DNA from: Cymodocea nodosa
Taxonomy: Eukaryota; Streptophyta; Magnoliopsida; Alismatales; Cymodoceaceae
Length of the DNA: 64,000 nucleotides
NCBI GenBank assembly: GCA_036874045.1
Contig: CM072344.1
Span: 2,762,501 to 2,826,500, forward strand
Direction: 5' to 3'
In this document: piece after piece, positions 11,546-25,034 of the stretch
Numbering within the stretch: the first letter of the stretch is position 1
Layout: each line of letters begins with the position of its first letter
Notes under the pieces: generated by a model
What the model saw: only the letters and a program-made list of their open reading frames with translations
Database searches by the model: none
Told to the model about the DNA's origin: nothing
Made by a program: the position numbers and the translations under genes

Positions 11546-14500
11546 GGGTGAATTGTGTTTTTCAATAATTTCAAAAATAATTGAACCTTCAAAATTAAAA
11601 TAATTTGAAACATTGTTTTATTCAATACTTTATATTCAAGGTTTCAATTATAATTTACAATTCAACTCTCTTAAGAAATTTTAGATGTAATGATATAACA
11701 ATACAATACTTCATCTAATCAATTTCATAATTACAAATAGAGATAACTAAATTGCGGAATTAAAAACATTTCTCCTTGTTTGAGATTTTTCTTTTCTTTT
11801 TCTTCTACAAATCTATAGCGACAAATATTTATCATTTTACTCTTCACCGAAGTTGTTGAATTTTCTTTCTTGTAAGAGTTTTTCTCCTGAAAGGTGTATC
11901 CCTGTAAGTGTATTTCTGTAAGATATGTAGAATATCTTGATCAATGAGAATTCTATGCCCTATATAATCAATTTCCATTGCATGTATATTTTTCATGTTC
12001 ATCCACGATCAATATCCACTCTTCATGTCTTCTATTTTACTTTTAAATTCAAATTTTGAAATACACACGTTTTAGTCTATGTTTTCCTTTCGAATTTTCT
12101 TGAACCATCTTGAATCATCGATCTTGGATTATTTGAAAAATTTTCTGCAAAATAAACTTTCTCATCTAAAATTTTTCATCAACTGTAATAACAAGATGTT
12201 TTGTTAATACTAACTAAATGCATAAAATTGAATAGACTTATAACTCAATGCGTCTAACTCAACTAGTTTAGCATGTGACATACACATGATATGCTTGTTG
12301 ATAACTTAGCAAACTAACTTTGTTGGGTTACTATGTTAATCAATGAATTGAATTGAATGTTTTAAACAATAAATAATTTTATCACGAGCAAAAATTATAA
12401 CTTTATAAGTTTATAATGCTAACCTAACTTATTGCCTTAGTATTCAATTAAGCAACTCAATGCATTCAACAATAAATACAAACATTACATTTGTATTTAG
12501 AAAACAAGTAAAATAGAGAAATGATAGTACATTCATCTATTCCTCTTTAGAATATTTTCTATTGCATTACAAATCTTATCTCCTAGATACCTAATATCAT
12601 TTCTGATTTTATTAAGTATTGTATCTAAGTTAGGAGGTAGCTCGGATTGCTATTGTACTTGGTTTGAATGAGTTTGCTATTGTTGTTGTTGTTATCGTTA
12701 GTATCTTTGTAAATCTTTTATACTAAAAGTTCTCATGCTTTTTATTTCAAACGACCATTTAGATAAATTCAATTAACATGCAATTATTCAACATATAGTA
12801 TCACCATAAAATAACTTTGAACTCTTATGCTATAGTTGATATGTGAAAGCATCAAACCAATTTAATTGTATTCTGTGAAGTATTTTATAAGTTGTATATA
12901 AACAACTTTTGCTTATTTCTAGATTATGTCCAACTCTTTGAAATAAATTAGTATGCAATATATTTGCAATGAACTTAGCTTCTACATTCTGATTTTTCGT
13001 AAGTCTCATTTTAGAATATACATCTAGAATCTTAGATAAGGTTTGAATGTCCCATTCCAATTGTCTTATTATGTAAAATCTATTTGTATCAACAACTCAT
13101 TCATTTTGTAATCCTAAAACTTTAAAAATCAATTCAAGAGATAAAGTAAACTGAGTTGACCTATTTGAGTTTGCAAAACATTTTCATTATTTACCAGATT
13201 ACTGTAAAAAACTATAATAAGCTCTTTGCATTATTTCCATCGAGTTCCAACTAGTAAGAATTGTGTTAAACCTTGATATTCAAATAGATCTTTGATGTCC
13301 AATAAATTTTAGAATTTAATTGGTCTAGTATGTAGAATTTGACATGTGATCAAATTGTTATATTTTTGTAATGCTTCATTAGATCTAAAATATAGTAAAT
13401 TTCCTTGAATATTCAGTATTTGGTATTCAGAAGGTGATACTTGAAGCCTAGTTTTTGAATTTAATTATTCTTTAGGAATCTCTTTTGAAAATGAATGTTA
13501 TGTTGTTCCTTTGTTAAAATTGTTTCTTGAAGCTACTTTGGTAAGCTTGATTCTTTAGCTTCAATAGTGTAAGGAATATTTCAATATCCGCAACATCTAC
13601 TAATTCAATCTCTACAAAGTGTTCAAAATTTACATTTTCCTCAGATTCAATAGCCATTGTATTTGTTTGTATATCTTCATTTTCTTCAACAGATATTGGC
13701 ATTTCGTCCTACTATGAATCTTTAGTTTTTATATTTGTAGATTCTGATATAGGCCAATTAACATTAATCCTTTTTGGAGTCTTTTGTTTTTCAATAGATT
13801 CTACTCTAAACAATCTAGCCTTTGAACTAGTTACTACCTCAATATTTTTGGGTACTTTTGCAATAACCTGTTCAATATCATTTGCTTGACGCTTTGATTT
13901 TTCAATTTCCTCATCATTAGGGTTTGTTTCCATAGAAAAACTTGAATTAACTTGGTGCTTTTTCATCTTTTCAAGTTTTCTGATTTTCAATGTCTACAAA
14001 GTTTCATTATCACTACTAAATTCTGTATTTTCAGAATGTAATGAAACTTGTGGACTAACAATCTTTTCAGATGCAATAAACTTAATTTCATCTGTAATTT
14101 TGGCAATAATTTTACATACCTTATTTTCAAACAACACATAATATCCATTATCAATTAGTTGTATAATACTTATCAAATTAAATCTTAGGTTTTCTACATA
14201 TAATACATTCAAAATAACATAAGTAGAAGTTATTCAAACATTGCCTATACCTATGATTTTATCCTTGCTTTTATTTTCAAATGTTATACTTCCTTTATTT
14301 GCATTTGTAAAATCTTTAAATAGACTTTTCTGTCTGGTCATGTGACTTGATGCTCTATTGTACAAGATCCATTTTGATATTATTTTCTCCTACAAAATAA
14401 ATTAAGAAGAAGTCTTTTTGGTACCTAATGTTTTTGAGGACTAAGTTCATTAAAAGTCGTTTAAGAACAATCCGACATTGTCAGTTATAATCTTATTTTG

Positions 14501-16010
14501 TGTAAGTACTACTGATTTATCATTAACTCCATACTTACTTTTAGAATTATTGCTCTTACTAACATTCTTTTTATTTCAGATGAGTATAACCAAGACCAAA
14601 CCGATTTTTATTAGATGTGAATTTATTTTGGTCATGCTCATACATTTTGGTAAAATCATACCAAGATTTTGTACTTTATTTAAATTTTTAGTACATACAA
14701 AATCTTTTTCTACATAAGAATTTTCAGGTAAAGAACGTGTAGAAATAGTAATGAGTCTAATACCCTTATTTTGAATTTCATGCATAGGTTTTTGAATTTC
14801 TTAATTACCACAAGAATTTAAAATTTTAGAAACATTAGTAACAAAATTTTTAGAATATGAAACAAGATTTTTAGAAACATTAATAGTCATGTCAAAAGTA
14901 CAATTAGATAATTCACATTGATTTATATTATTACTATATGATTTATCCCTTGAAGTTCATACTACATATTTATCACATTATTTCATAATAAAAGGAATTT
15001 TAGTTTTTGACTTGCTTAAATTGCTACTAATAAATCCTTTGTTGGCTTGAGATTTAGAATTTTCAGAATATTCAAATCCTAAGCTAATTTTTTATGACAC
15101 TCTTGGAGTACTAGTTAGATTATCTAATTTAGTTTGACTTGAATTTCACTTATCAATTGTGGAATTTAAATCCTATTATCTCAATTTTAATTTATCAATT
15201 TCTAAATTAAGATCATTTATACTAATTCTCAACTTTTCATTTTTTGATTCTATTTTTAATTTCTCAGCATTTATATTCTATATTTGTTTATGCAAAACAA
15301 ATTCATTATTTTTCAAGCTATAGAAATTTGTAGTATGTTTTTCATTTTCACGTTTAAACTTTTTTAAGGTTGTAGACAGGAAACAATTTTATTCTTCCCT
15401 AGTGGATAAAGAATTTCTGATATTCTTATTTTCTAGTTTACAAGGTTTAAGTTTATGCAATAATGCCTTGTAAGTGCATAATAATTCGTCAAAGTCAAAA
15501 TCTGAATGATTTTTAAGATCAAAAATTATCCCAAACTCATTTGCCATAAAGCACACGTTGACAACACCTTCTGACTCTTGTTCTTCTTCTTAATGTGATA
15601 TTTTGATGATGATTCCTTAGATTCAAACTCTTCTAACAAGCCATCACAAGTGACTTTTAAAGTTTTTTTCTTGTAAAACTTTTTCATAGTTTTTGAACAT
15701 TCTTCTTCTGATTTATCCTACTTTGTTTTTCATTTTTCTTTATAGGATAGTTTAGAGAAAGATGTCTAGATTTCTTACAATTGTAACATACACATTTTTT
15801 GGATGAAGAATATTTTTTATTCAGAAATTTTGATGATGAGGGCTTATCCTTTTTATTCTTTTGTTGTCTCTTAGCTTTTCATACTTTCTTGAATTTTCTA
15901 GTTAACAAAGTCAAGACCTTGTTAGAATCAATTAAAATATCAGAATTTGAATTAATTAGAAAATCATGCACGGAGGTACCTAACTCTATCTAACAAGATG
16001 CACAAATGCT
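11545..16010 (-). mobile_element. SIRE/Maximus-like Copia fossil on the minus strand, truncated
   Basis: Read on the minus strand, the element ends in an LTR whose boundary (AATTCACCCC at about 11545) resembles the SIRE-type LTR end; the LTR probably spans about 11545-12540. Internal parts seen are a Gag zinc knuckle (CYNCKK) near 15770, a lysine/asparagine-rich coiled segment at 15160-15720, and a GAG-pre-integrase segment (VLYVENLRFNLIS) near 14150-14215. The C-terminal pol half is poorly preserved or missing and the 5' LTR was not identified. The coding part has many breaks, so it is old. It interrupts the plus-strand Copia at 10100-11545. Confidence 0.7.
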
Positions 16011-16890
16011 AGAAAGCCAATCTTGAGTGTTAGACAAGTTAGGCCACTATGGGTTTGGGGTCACATGTTGTTCATAGCCATGGAACTTGCATTCATAAGG
16101 TGGATCAACATCACATCTTATGGCTAAACATGGGTTAGTATTGTTCACTAATCCATTGAGGTGAGATGGTTAAAAGATAAATCTGACAAGATAGATTTGT
16201 ATTTAACATGAAGCTTGTTTGGTGTGTGCATATATAATAAATGCTAAAGGGTTGCAAGCAAAGATAATTATAGATGTATACAATGGTGGAGGCTTCAAAA
16301 TCTTTAGGTAAGATTTGGTGGTGATAATGATTTTTTGATGATAGAGGTAGTGGTTACAATGGTGGTAATGGTGGAGACGAAAATAGAGCTATTGAGTTCA
16401 ACGAAGTTGGCTACAACAAGTCGAGTGGTGGAGCTAGCTTACTTAGCAATAGAGGCAATAATAGAACTCATGGTGGCTTGTAGTTATCTCAATGAAGGGT
16501 TTAGTAGAGTAGGTAGAGGGTTTGGTGGAGTGGGTGGAGGCTTCAATGAAGGCTTTGGTGTTAATGGTGAAACTTGGCAAAGTTGAACAAAGGCTTTGAC
16601 GAAGGCTTTGATGTCAACAACAAAACTTGGTGGAGATGAGTGAAGGCTTAGATGGGGGTAGCAATGAAACTTGGAAAATGATCTAACAGAGCTTGTGGAG
16701 GCTTTATGGAAGGGAAGGCAACAAAGCTCATAGGATGAGTTTTTTCTACTTGGGGATATAAGGTAAAATACATATATGTGAGTTGTATAATTTATAAGAT
16801 TTGCAAGTGGTATGACCAAGAATTATACGATTTATAGAATTTAGAAGTTATAAAATTAATATTAAATAATATATCAAAATTTAATTTAAT
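16011..16890. other. Non-coding stretch with a degenerate Gly-rich repeat
   Basis: Between the Copia fossil and the DUF1068 gene. At 16330-16690 the plus strand is G-rich with an imperfectly repeated GGCTTTGATGAAGG-like unit that reads as glycine-rich peptide in several frames (for example GRGFGGVGGGF). No known domain is seen. The last part, to 16890, is AT-rich and probably the promoter side of the next gene. Confidence 0.4.
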
Positions 16891-17122
16891 GAATGTCCCC
16901 GACCGGATTATTCACAGATAATTATTGTAAAAGTGTCGCACAAACTTCGTATGCTAACCGATCGGATCCGTTGAAGATCCGATTACGAGATGGAGAAAAT
17001 GGAAATATCACATCTGCCACTGCCCCTATCGTATGCTCGCCTCGGCAAAAGCTGCTCTGTACCATCACTTCTCCGCGACGATAATCTTCTTCCGGATCAC
17101 CCCCCCTGAAATCGTGACACTA

Positions 17123-20100
17123 ATGACGAGTCCGCGCCAATTCGGCGGCGGTGGCTCGGTGAGCCCCAGAGTGGTGAAAGTGGTGCTGGTCGTGATGGGG
17201 CTTGGCATTGCCGCCTACATTCTCGGTCCGCCTCTCTACTGGCACCTTGCAGAGGCCCTCGCCAGGGATAGTGACGGTGGATCCTCCTACTACGGGTCCT
17301 CCCCTGGGTGCCCCTCCTGTTCTTGCGACTGCTCCTCCCAGCCGCTCATCTCCATGCCGGAAGGTATGACACTAACATTATATCTTCAGCCGGGTAGATC
17401 TGAGGGAGGTAATCTGAAACCTGCGAGGAGTGGGTTTAGGTTCTATTTGGGATTTGTGGATATTTACGGAGATTTTTTTTTTAGAATGAGTAGTCTTCTT
17501 TAATAAATTTCCGAACTTGTGTTTTTCTGTTTCTGTTGATTTCTACTGACGTGTATTTCTTTCGTGATGTTTTTATTTTGCAGAGCTGAGCAATGTGTCA
17601 CTTACAGGTTGGTCTTGATTGAAGTAATTACTCAATTTTTTTTACAATTTACGTTGATTCCTCACTGTCATGGAAGTTAACTTGCTCTTAGTCTCTCAGT
17701 GATAATCGATTGTTTTGAGTTTGGATTCTTGTGGCCTTGCTTGTCCTAATCTTCAAATATTTCTTTTTCGAAAAAGAGCCTCTTCTTACTAAAAATTCAT
17801 AAGGTTAATCAACGTCCTCTTGCAATCGCTGTAAAAACACTTATCCACACTTGCATTAGGAACAACCGCCCTGAACATTTGTTGGGGGTTGCTTGTATTG
17901 GGATGATACCCAAATCAGGTGAAGCCTTGAAAGTCGCATGAAGCACCCTGTAAAATCACTTATCCAAACTTGCGTTAGGAACAAATACAAAATACAAATT
18001 TTGATTTGTGGTTTGTAACTGAAGATCCTACTTGACGGAAGCCAAGATCCTTGGTGAAGAAAAGGTTGAAGATAACTCTTGCTTCCCATAAAAGAACAAA
18101 GCATATTAAAGTTGATTGTCACTTCATTAGAGATAATGTATTAAAGAAAGTCATCTCAACTTCTTTCACCTGTTCCATAGATTAGCTTATAGATATTTTC
18201 ACTAAAGGTCTCGGGAATGAGAATTTTGATACTTTATGTAATAAGCTGGACATGTTTGATATATATACTTTAACTTGAGGAGGAATGCTAAGTAGTATAG
18301 TTATATTATGTATCTTAGAGATCACTTCTTGTTATTGTGGTCCACTACTCTTGTATATATGTGTAAACACATCATTTGTACACATATGGGTGAGAATAAT
18401 AAAGGAAATTAGGGATTCAACTAGAACATTAATGACATGCTGTATAAATTCAGAATCAGAACCTGTGATGATTATATCATCAACATATGGAAGAATATAT
18501 ATAGTTATATCATTCTAATTATATAAAAATAATGACACATCAGAAATAGAAGTTTTAAGATCAAGCTCATGCAAGCCGAGTTCCTTGATAGATTGGCAGT
18601 GAGGCTTTTGGGTTTCATGTCATCAATTGAGGGTTTGATGCTTGGCAGAGGAGAGGAAGAGGAAGATCAAGCTCATGCAAAACAGAGGAAAATTTATTAT
18701 ACCAAGTTTTAGGAGCTTGACATAATCCATATATAGCCTTGACCATTTTACATACATGATCAGGATTCTGTTTATCTCTATAATTGGAGGTTGTCTCATA
18801 AAAACTTCTTCTTCAAGTTCTCCATGAAGGAAAACACACTTCACATTGAACTGGCTTAATTCCCAATTTTTTGTATCAACAATAGATAAAATAGTTTTAA
18901 GTGTAGTATCTTTTAAAACAGGGCTAAATGTTTCAAATAAATCAATACCAGGTTGCTGTAAGTACCTTTTAAATTTGTGCCTAGCTATATTCCCATCAGC
19001 ATCTTTCTTTAATTTATATACCCACTTACAGTTAATAATATTCATACTTGGCTGATATGGGACAAACTTCTAAGTATGTTGTTTCATCAATGAATTACAT
19101 TTTGTATCCATATCTTTACGCCATTGTTGATCTCTAACGGCTTGATTAAATGAACTTGATTCAATTAAAGCATTAGTAATATTAGACATACGAAATTTTG
19201 ATGTTAAAACCTTTCTTTTTAAAATGCTAGGCTTGACTCTGGTCTGCATTGGATGCTCATTTATGGGATTTGTTTCTTCAATAGAAGTTTTTTGTTCAAA
19301 TTGTTTCACCTCTTGATCCTGTTATTGCTCTTCCTATTCAAATTGTTCAATCACTTGATTTACCTTTTTAGATTGATCATTTTGTTTAGTTATATCTTGT
19401 GATTCTTGACGGACTTCATTGCTTCCATCATCTGCATTTTCTAAGCTTCTTGTTTTTGAATTATTATTATTATCAAAACAATTTTTAGTAACATTTTTGG
19501 TACAAACAGGCAACCAAGAAATGTTAATGTTATAGCTAGCCTTTTCCAAATCATCAGTCTTGTCTTTGATTTGATTGTAGAGAAAAACATCATCAAAAAA
19601 TTCAAGTTTGGAAGTATACATTCAATTAGTCTTAGGATTAAAACATCTATAACCCTTATTCTGAGTACTATATCCCAAAAAGATACACTCTATAGATCTA
19701 TTATCATGCTTAGACGAGTTATATGGTCTAATCCAAGGGAAACATAAACATCCAAAAGAATGCAAATGAGTGTAATTAGGTTTTTGAGAAAACATTATTT
19801 CATAAGGAGTAGTGGAAGACACGATTGACATTCTATTGATAAGGTATATAGCAGTATGAAAAAATTTGAATCAAAATTTTTGTGATAAAGAAGAAAAATT
19901 TAAGAAGGCTAATCCAGTTTAATGACATGCCTATGTGTTTTTTCTTCATTTTGTTCTAGACTATAAGGACATGTAACCTGTTGCAAGATACTATTATTAT
20001 GAAAATATTCAGTAAACCTTTTATTTACAAAGTCTCTTCCTCTATCAGTTCTAATAATCCTAATTTTCTTGTCAAAGAAATTTTCAACAAGATTTTTGAA

Positions 20101-23100
20101 TTGAATAAAAACATCATAAACATCAGATTTATGTTTTAAGGGAAAAAGCCAATTATATCTACTGAAATCATCAACAAAAATAATATAATACTGAAATCTA
20201 GATATTCATTTATATGTGGTAGACCCCCAAACATCACAATGTATGAATTCTAAAATGTTATGAGTTTCAGACATGAAGTTACTAAAGGGTAGTTTATGAC
20301 TCTTGCTTGTCTGATAAGAGATACATATCCCATCGTTACTTATAACAGTTCCAATATTCTTTACAATTTTGTTCTGAATACAGTTAGATGGACGACCCAA
20401 TTTATGATGCATGTAGTCTCAAATTAATTTTCTAGCTCCCAAAATGTGTAATCTTGTCTTTGAAAGCTTTATTGGATACAGAGTTTCATCAAACTTACCT
20501 TTTAGCATCTTCGGCTTTGTCCTTAACATAGAAATCACCACTATTAAAATTGAAATAGCAATTATTATTTTTAGAAACAGAGTTAATTGAAAGCAAGTTA
20601 AATGGAGCATAAGATAATGTAAAAAATTGTTCATCTTAAACATCTTGGAATCATGCGACATAATAGAAGAACCAATAGAATTTATTTTCAAACCTTGACC
20701 GTTGCCTACCTGCACCATGTCCTTGCCATAATAGGGTGTAGATATTTGAAGATTGTTGAGATCAGGAGTGATATGATTGGTGGCTCCAGTATCGGCATGT
20801 CAGATTGAATCATCAATAATGTTCTTTCTTGAGTTGGTGGCAGCCATTGTAGTAAGTTTTTTCGGTGGCTGCTTACCTACAAATGACATGTTTAGACAAT
20901 GATAACAATCAAGAACAATGTATCTAGGTTTATTGCAAATTTGATAGACTGGACAATTGCCATCATTTTTATTAAGCTTTCTTCCTCCTCTACCTCCTCT
21001 ATTGTTTCCTCATCCAAAACCACCTTTAGATCTTCCAGTATTTTGTGCAACAGTAGTAACATTTTCATTCTTCTCATTCTCTTCATTAAAGGTAGAAATA
21101 AGAGTACCTCAATCTCTGATGGAAGAATAGAATGGTTTATGGACTTGGGGTAAATCATTTAGCATATGCATTTGAACTTCCTCCTCGGTTATTTTAAATT
21201 CGTTAGCTCTAAGTCAATCAGCGATAAGTTTCACTTCATAAAGAAAATCTTGCATGTTCTTTTCTCTTTTTCTAACATGCATGAACTTTTTTCTTAAAGC
21301 CGTAACATGGGCAAGGTTACAAGGCCTAAATCTAGCAACAAGTCGATCCAAAGCTTCTTTAGTAGTCTCGGCATTCAAAATATATGGTAGTACATTTAAT
21401 GATAAAGAAGTGTTCTTCCAGGACAAAAGATCCTGGTCGCTCTCAAACCACTCCACGTAAGCTGCAGATCCAATTTCAGGAGAAATAGTAGTCCCATTTA
21501 TATGATTCAAATTATTGAAACATCAGATATGCATATTCACAAAAGAAAGAAATAGAAAAACAAATGCAAGATTATTTTTAGCCAACCATCAGATCTGCTC
21601 TGGTGCGAGTCCTTTTTCCTCTTTGATTTTATTAGTCAAGAAGAAAGACAGTAGTTGGAGAATGTATTTCAATTATTGGAAACTTAATAAAAATAACAAT
21701 TAAGGATAAATATCCTATGCTAATAATTGATGAGTTACTTGATGAGTTGGGCTAAACACAATAGTTTTCAAAAATTGATTTGAAAGTGGGTTATCACCAA
21801 ATAAGAATGGAAGATATTCATAAAACTACATTTCGAACACATAGTGCTTACTGTGAATTTGTGGTTATGCCTTTTGGACTACATAACACCCCAACAACAT
21901 TTCAAGCAGCCATGAATGAAATTGTCAAGCCATATTTGAGAATGCTTGTGTTAGTGTTTTTCGATGATATTTTGGTTTATAGCACTTATGAGAATCATCT
22001 AATAGAGTTGGAAAAGGTACTTGTGATTTTGATGAATAACAAGTTTTATGTTAGGAGGAGCAATGCTAATTTGCTACGAATACAGTTAATTATTGGAGAC
22101 ATGCGATAGGACCAGATGGTCTTGCCATGGTGGAGGAAAAAATACAAGCTATTGTTGGATGGCCTACACTAACGTAAAAGAACTTCATAGTTTTTTGGGG
22201 TTGGTGGGTTATTACTGCCATTTCATTAAAGATTTTGGGAAAATTACCCAACCCTACAATGTAGCATTGCAAAAAGGGGGATTCTAGTGGGAACCCAATA
22301 TGCAGGAGGCTTTTCAAACATTAAAGACTGCTCTTACACAAGCACCTTTATTAGTGTTGCTAGATTTGCCCAAGACTTTTGTAGTAGAATGTGATGTTTC
22401 AGGCAATAGAACGGAGGCTGTTTTGATGCAGGAAGGTAAACCAGTTGCTTATATGAGCCAAGCTTTTAAAGGAAAGCAATTTTTTCTATCTGTGTATGAA
22501 AAAGAGATGCTTGCAATCTTAAACAAAGTGAGTAAATGACGACAATTGTTAGTGGGGAGGCGGTTTGTTATTAAAACAGATCAGGTCAGCCTTAATTACT
22601 TGAAGACCAACAGATTCATAGTCCTGCACAAGAAAAATGGTTGGTCAAATTACTCAATTTCGACTACAAAATTGAATACAAGTCCGGTATCTCTAATGCC
22701 ATAGCTGATGCATTGTCTGGGAGGGGTCCCAACTATGATTTATGTATATAGTCCTAGCCCCTACATGGTTCCAGCACATTAAGGAGGCACATTTGAATTC
22801 TGATGCCTACAAACAACTCTTAGTGCAGTGGCAGGAGGGCAAATTACACCCAGATAAATATTCATTGATAGATGGGGTGCTGTTTTATAAAAGGTGGTTG
22901 TTGATTGGTCTGAAATAGAAGTTACCATAGGAATTTCACAATTCCCCATTGACTGGTCATGTTGGTTATCAAAAGACAATGCAACGGATGCAATCAAATG
23001 TTTATTGGAAGGGTTAGAGAGCTAACTTGAAGCAACATGTGCAAGAGTGTGATGTGTGCCAACGTAACAAGTATAATACACTGCAGTCTGCAGGACTTTT

Positions 23101-25034
23101 ATAGCCATTGTCTATTTCTCTACGGGTATGGATTGATATTAGCTTGGACTTCATTAATAGGTTACCTCCATCAAATGGAAAAACCACAATTATGGTAGTT
23201 GTTGACCACTTTGTATGGTCATTTTATTACTCTTAAGCACCTCTATATGGTCAAGGATGTGGCCTATTATTTTGTGGAAGCTGTGGTTCGTTTACATGAC
23301 ATACCTAGCTCTATTGCTTGTAAGAGGGACCTAATCTTCACAAGCACCTTTCGGTGAGAGTTGTTTCACCTACAAGGCTCTAAATTATGCATGTCTTTTG
23401 CTTATCACCCACAAATTGATGGCCAAATGGAGATACTTAACTGTACTTTGGAGACATATTTGTATTTTTTCACTTCCTACCAATAAAAAAATTGGAGTTA
23501 CCGGTTGCCTTGGGTGGAGTATTGGTATAATACTTCGTGGCATAGTGCAACAAAAGTAATACCCTTTGAAGTCCTCTATGGAATCCCGCCTCCATCACTG
23601 TTATCATATGTTCCAAGGATAGCTAAAGCGCAAGTAGTAGAGGAAGAACTCCAATTCAGAGATGCTATATTGTAGAAAGTTAAGGAAAATTTCAATAAAG
23701 CACAATAGAGCATGAAAGTGCAGGTAGACAAGAAGTGGTGAGATGATTCATTTGAGGTGGACGATTATGTATTCCTCAAGTTACGGCCTTACTGATAATT
23801 CTCTACAGGTGATTGTAGCAATAAGAAACTGTCCCCTAGATATTATGGACACTTTGTAGTCTTGGATCGTGTTAGCAATTTAAGTTACCTCTCGACTCTA
23901 GGATGCATCTAGTTGTCCACATATCACAGCTGCGTAGAAGGCTTGGGCAGGTTGATAATTTGATGCCATTTTAGATGCCAATTCCAGAGATCAATCACTT
24001 CAAAGCACCTATCAGATTGCTGGCACGTCAGATGAAGAAAAAGCACAATTTAGTGGTTATAGAAGTGTTGGTGCAGTGGCAAGTTGAGGGAGAAGAATCA
24101 ACTACGTGGGAGGAGTATTCCAAGCTTTTATCTAGTTACCCAGACCTTGAGGACAAGGTCTTAGAGGGTAGGGAGTAATGTAATGTTTGTTATAAGGAGG
24201 ATTAAGTGGGTAATTGGGTATTTGGGCATAAGGTATGGAGTGATATTTATATATTTATCGTTGGTTATTGCATTAGGGTTGGACTTTTCCATTCTGGGCA
24301 AGATTATCTTGTAAACTTGGAGAGTTTTGCGTATCAAATAGCTGACCATATTAGTATCTATCATTCCTTCACCATAGCTAATCTTCCTCATAAGCATCCC
24401 TACCACTTGAGATCTTCCATGCATAGGGAGTTCTCCCACATTGACTAGAGGACTATATGATTCGAAATTCTTTACACCAATTCATGTTGTCAACAAATCC
24501 TATATGTCTAATTTCTGTTGTTTGTTTATAGATTTGAAAATTTATATTTTATATTTTGGTAGCAAACAAGGAAAGTTATGTATCAGTTTCTCCTTACCAG
24601 ACCTTCAATGGCATGAGTTTGTAACACCTGTCCTTTCATCAACAGCAATCATCACGTCTTTTATGCTATCTTTTCTTTGTAATATTTTGCCGTCCTTCCA
24701 TTGTTAATATTGTTGCTCAAAGTTAACCACAGATTGTTCGAAACACGATCCTGGCGTTAGCAAAGAAATCGAAAAAAGTTTCACGGATCTCCTAACAGAG
24801 GAGTTGAAGTTGCGTGAAGCTGAGGCAATGGAAAGTCAGAACCGAGCTGACTTGAAACTATTGGAGGCCAAGAAATTTGCATCTCAATATCAAAAGGAGG
24901 CGGACAAGTGCAATTCAGGGATGGAAACCTGTGAAGAAGCAAGAGAAAGAGCCGAGAATGCTTTGCTTGAGCAAAAAGCCTTGTCTGCACTCTGGGAAAC
25001 GAGAGCACGACAGCTCGGGTGGAAAGATATTTAA
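17123..25034 (+). CDS. DUF1068-family single-pass membrane protein with giant second intron
   Basis: Three exons: 17123-17363, 17584-17607 and 24733-25034. All junctions are GT-AG in phase 1 and the product is 188 residues. Residues 17-38 form a hydrophobic membrane segment running into the family signature GPPLYWHL. A cysteine-rich linker (CPSCSCDCSSQPL, about 65-77) follows. The long helical C-terminal half includes DCSKHDPGV, LLTEELKLREAEA, ASQYQKEADKCNSGMETCEEA and a Trp-Glu-Thr-Arg-Ala-Arg-Gln end. This order matches plant DUF1068 proteins (At2g32580, At1g05070 and relatives), whose molecular role is unknown to me. The ATG was chosen because family members begin shortly before the membrane segment, although the frame is open upstream to 17033. 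Exon 2 is a 24-nt micro-exon. Intron 2 (17608-24732, 7125 nt) holds retrotransposon fossils, yet the coding frame is intact. Confidence 0.93.
17584..17607 (+). other. 24-nt micro-exon of the DUF1068 gene
   Basis: Bounded by TTTTGCAG upstream and GTTGGTC downstream, it supplies eight codons (E-L-S-N-V-S-L-T, with the first and last codons shared across junctions) and keeps phase 1 on both sides. It joins the MPE end of exon 1 to the DCSKHDP start of exon 3, as the family sequence requires. Confidence 0.85.
17831..17984. repeat. Short direct repeat in DUF1068 intron 2
   Basis: A unit of about 34 bases (TAAAA.CACTTATCC.. then ACTTGC.TTAGGAACAA) occurs at 17831-17865 and again at 17950-17984 with few differences, about 120 bases apart. 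It lies just before the Copia 3' fragment and may belong to its internal sequence or to a local duplication. Confidence 0.6.
17990..18410 (+). mobile_element. 3' end of a Copia element: RNase H tail, polypurine tract and LTR start
   Basis: On the plus strand 18070-18270 reads as the C-terminal RNase H region of a Copia polyprotein (KRTKHIKVDCHFIRDN ... DIFTKGL). A polypurine tract follows at about 18272-18284 and an LTR-like start at 18285. The LTR is cut off at about 18410, where a Copia piece in the opposite orientation begins. It is a truncated, broken fossil inside intron 2 of the DUF1068 gene. Confidence 0.7.
18411..21514 (-). mobile_element. Copia polyprotein fossil, minus strand, inside DUF1068 intron 2
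   Basis: Read from 21510 downwards the parts are in normal Copia order: Gag (AAYVEWFESDQDLLSWKN at about 21400-21470), a region corresponding to the zinc knuckle and protease (20750-20960), integrase core (20040-20270), integrase C-terminal part (19622-19831) and reverse transcriptase (18780-19045), ending at the active-site region YVDDIIITGSDS near 18420-18485. RNase H and both LTRs are absent, so it is truncated at both ends. There are many breaks (more than ten by eye), consistent with an old insertion. Confidence 0.85.
21515..24447 (+). mobile_element. Ty3/Gypsy chromovirus fossil inside DUF1068 intron 2
   Basis: The plus strand carries a Gypsy pol in order: reverse transcriptase (21600-22080, with VGYHQIRM and FFDDILVY), RNase H (about 22300-22540), the zinc-binding start of integrase (around 23030-23070), the integrase core to about 23640, and a chromodomain-like tail (VLVQWQVEGEESTTWEEYSKL, about 24066-24130) ending at 24178. 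The chromodomain marks it as a chromovirus. Gag, protease and the 5' LTR are missing. 24179-24447 may be a 3' LTR but has no partner to compare. It is broken at several places and old. Confidence 0.82.
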
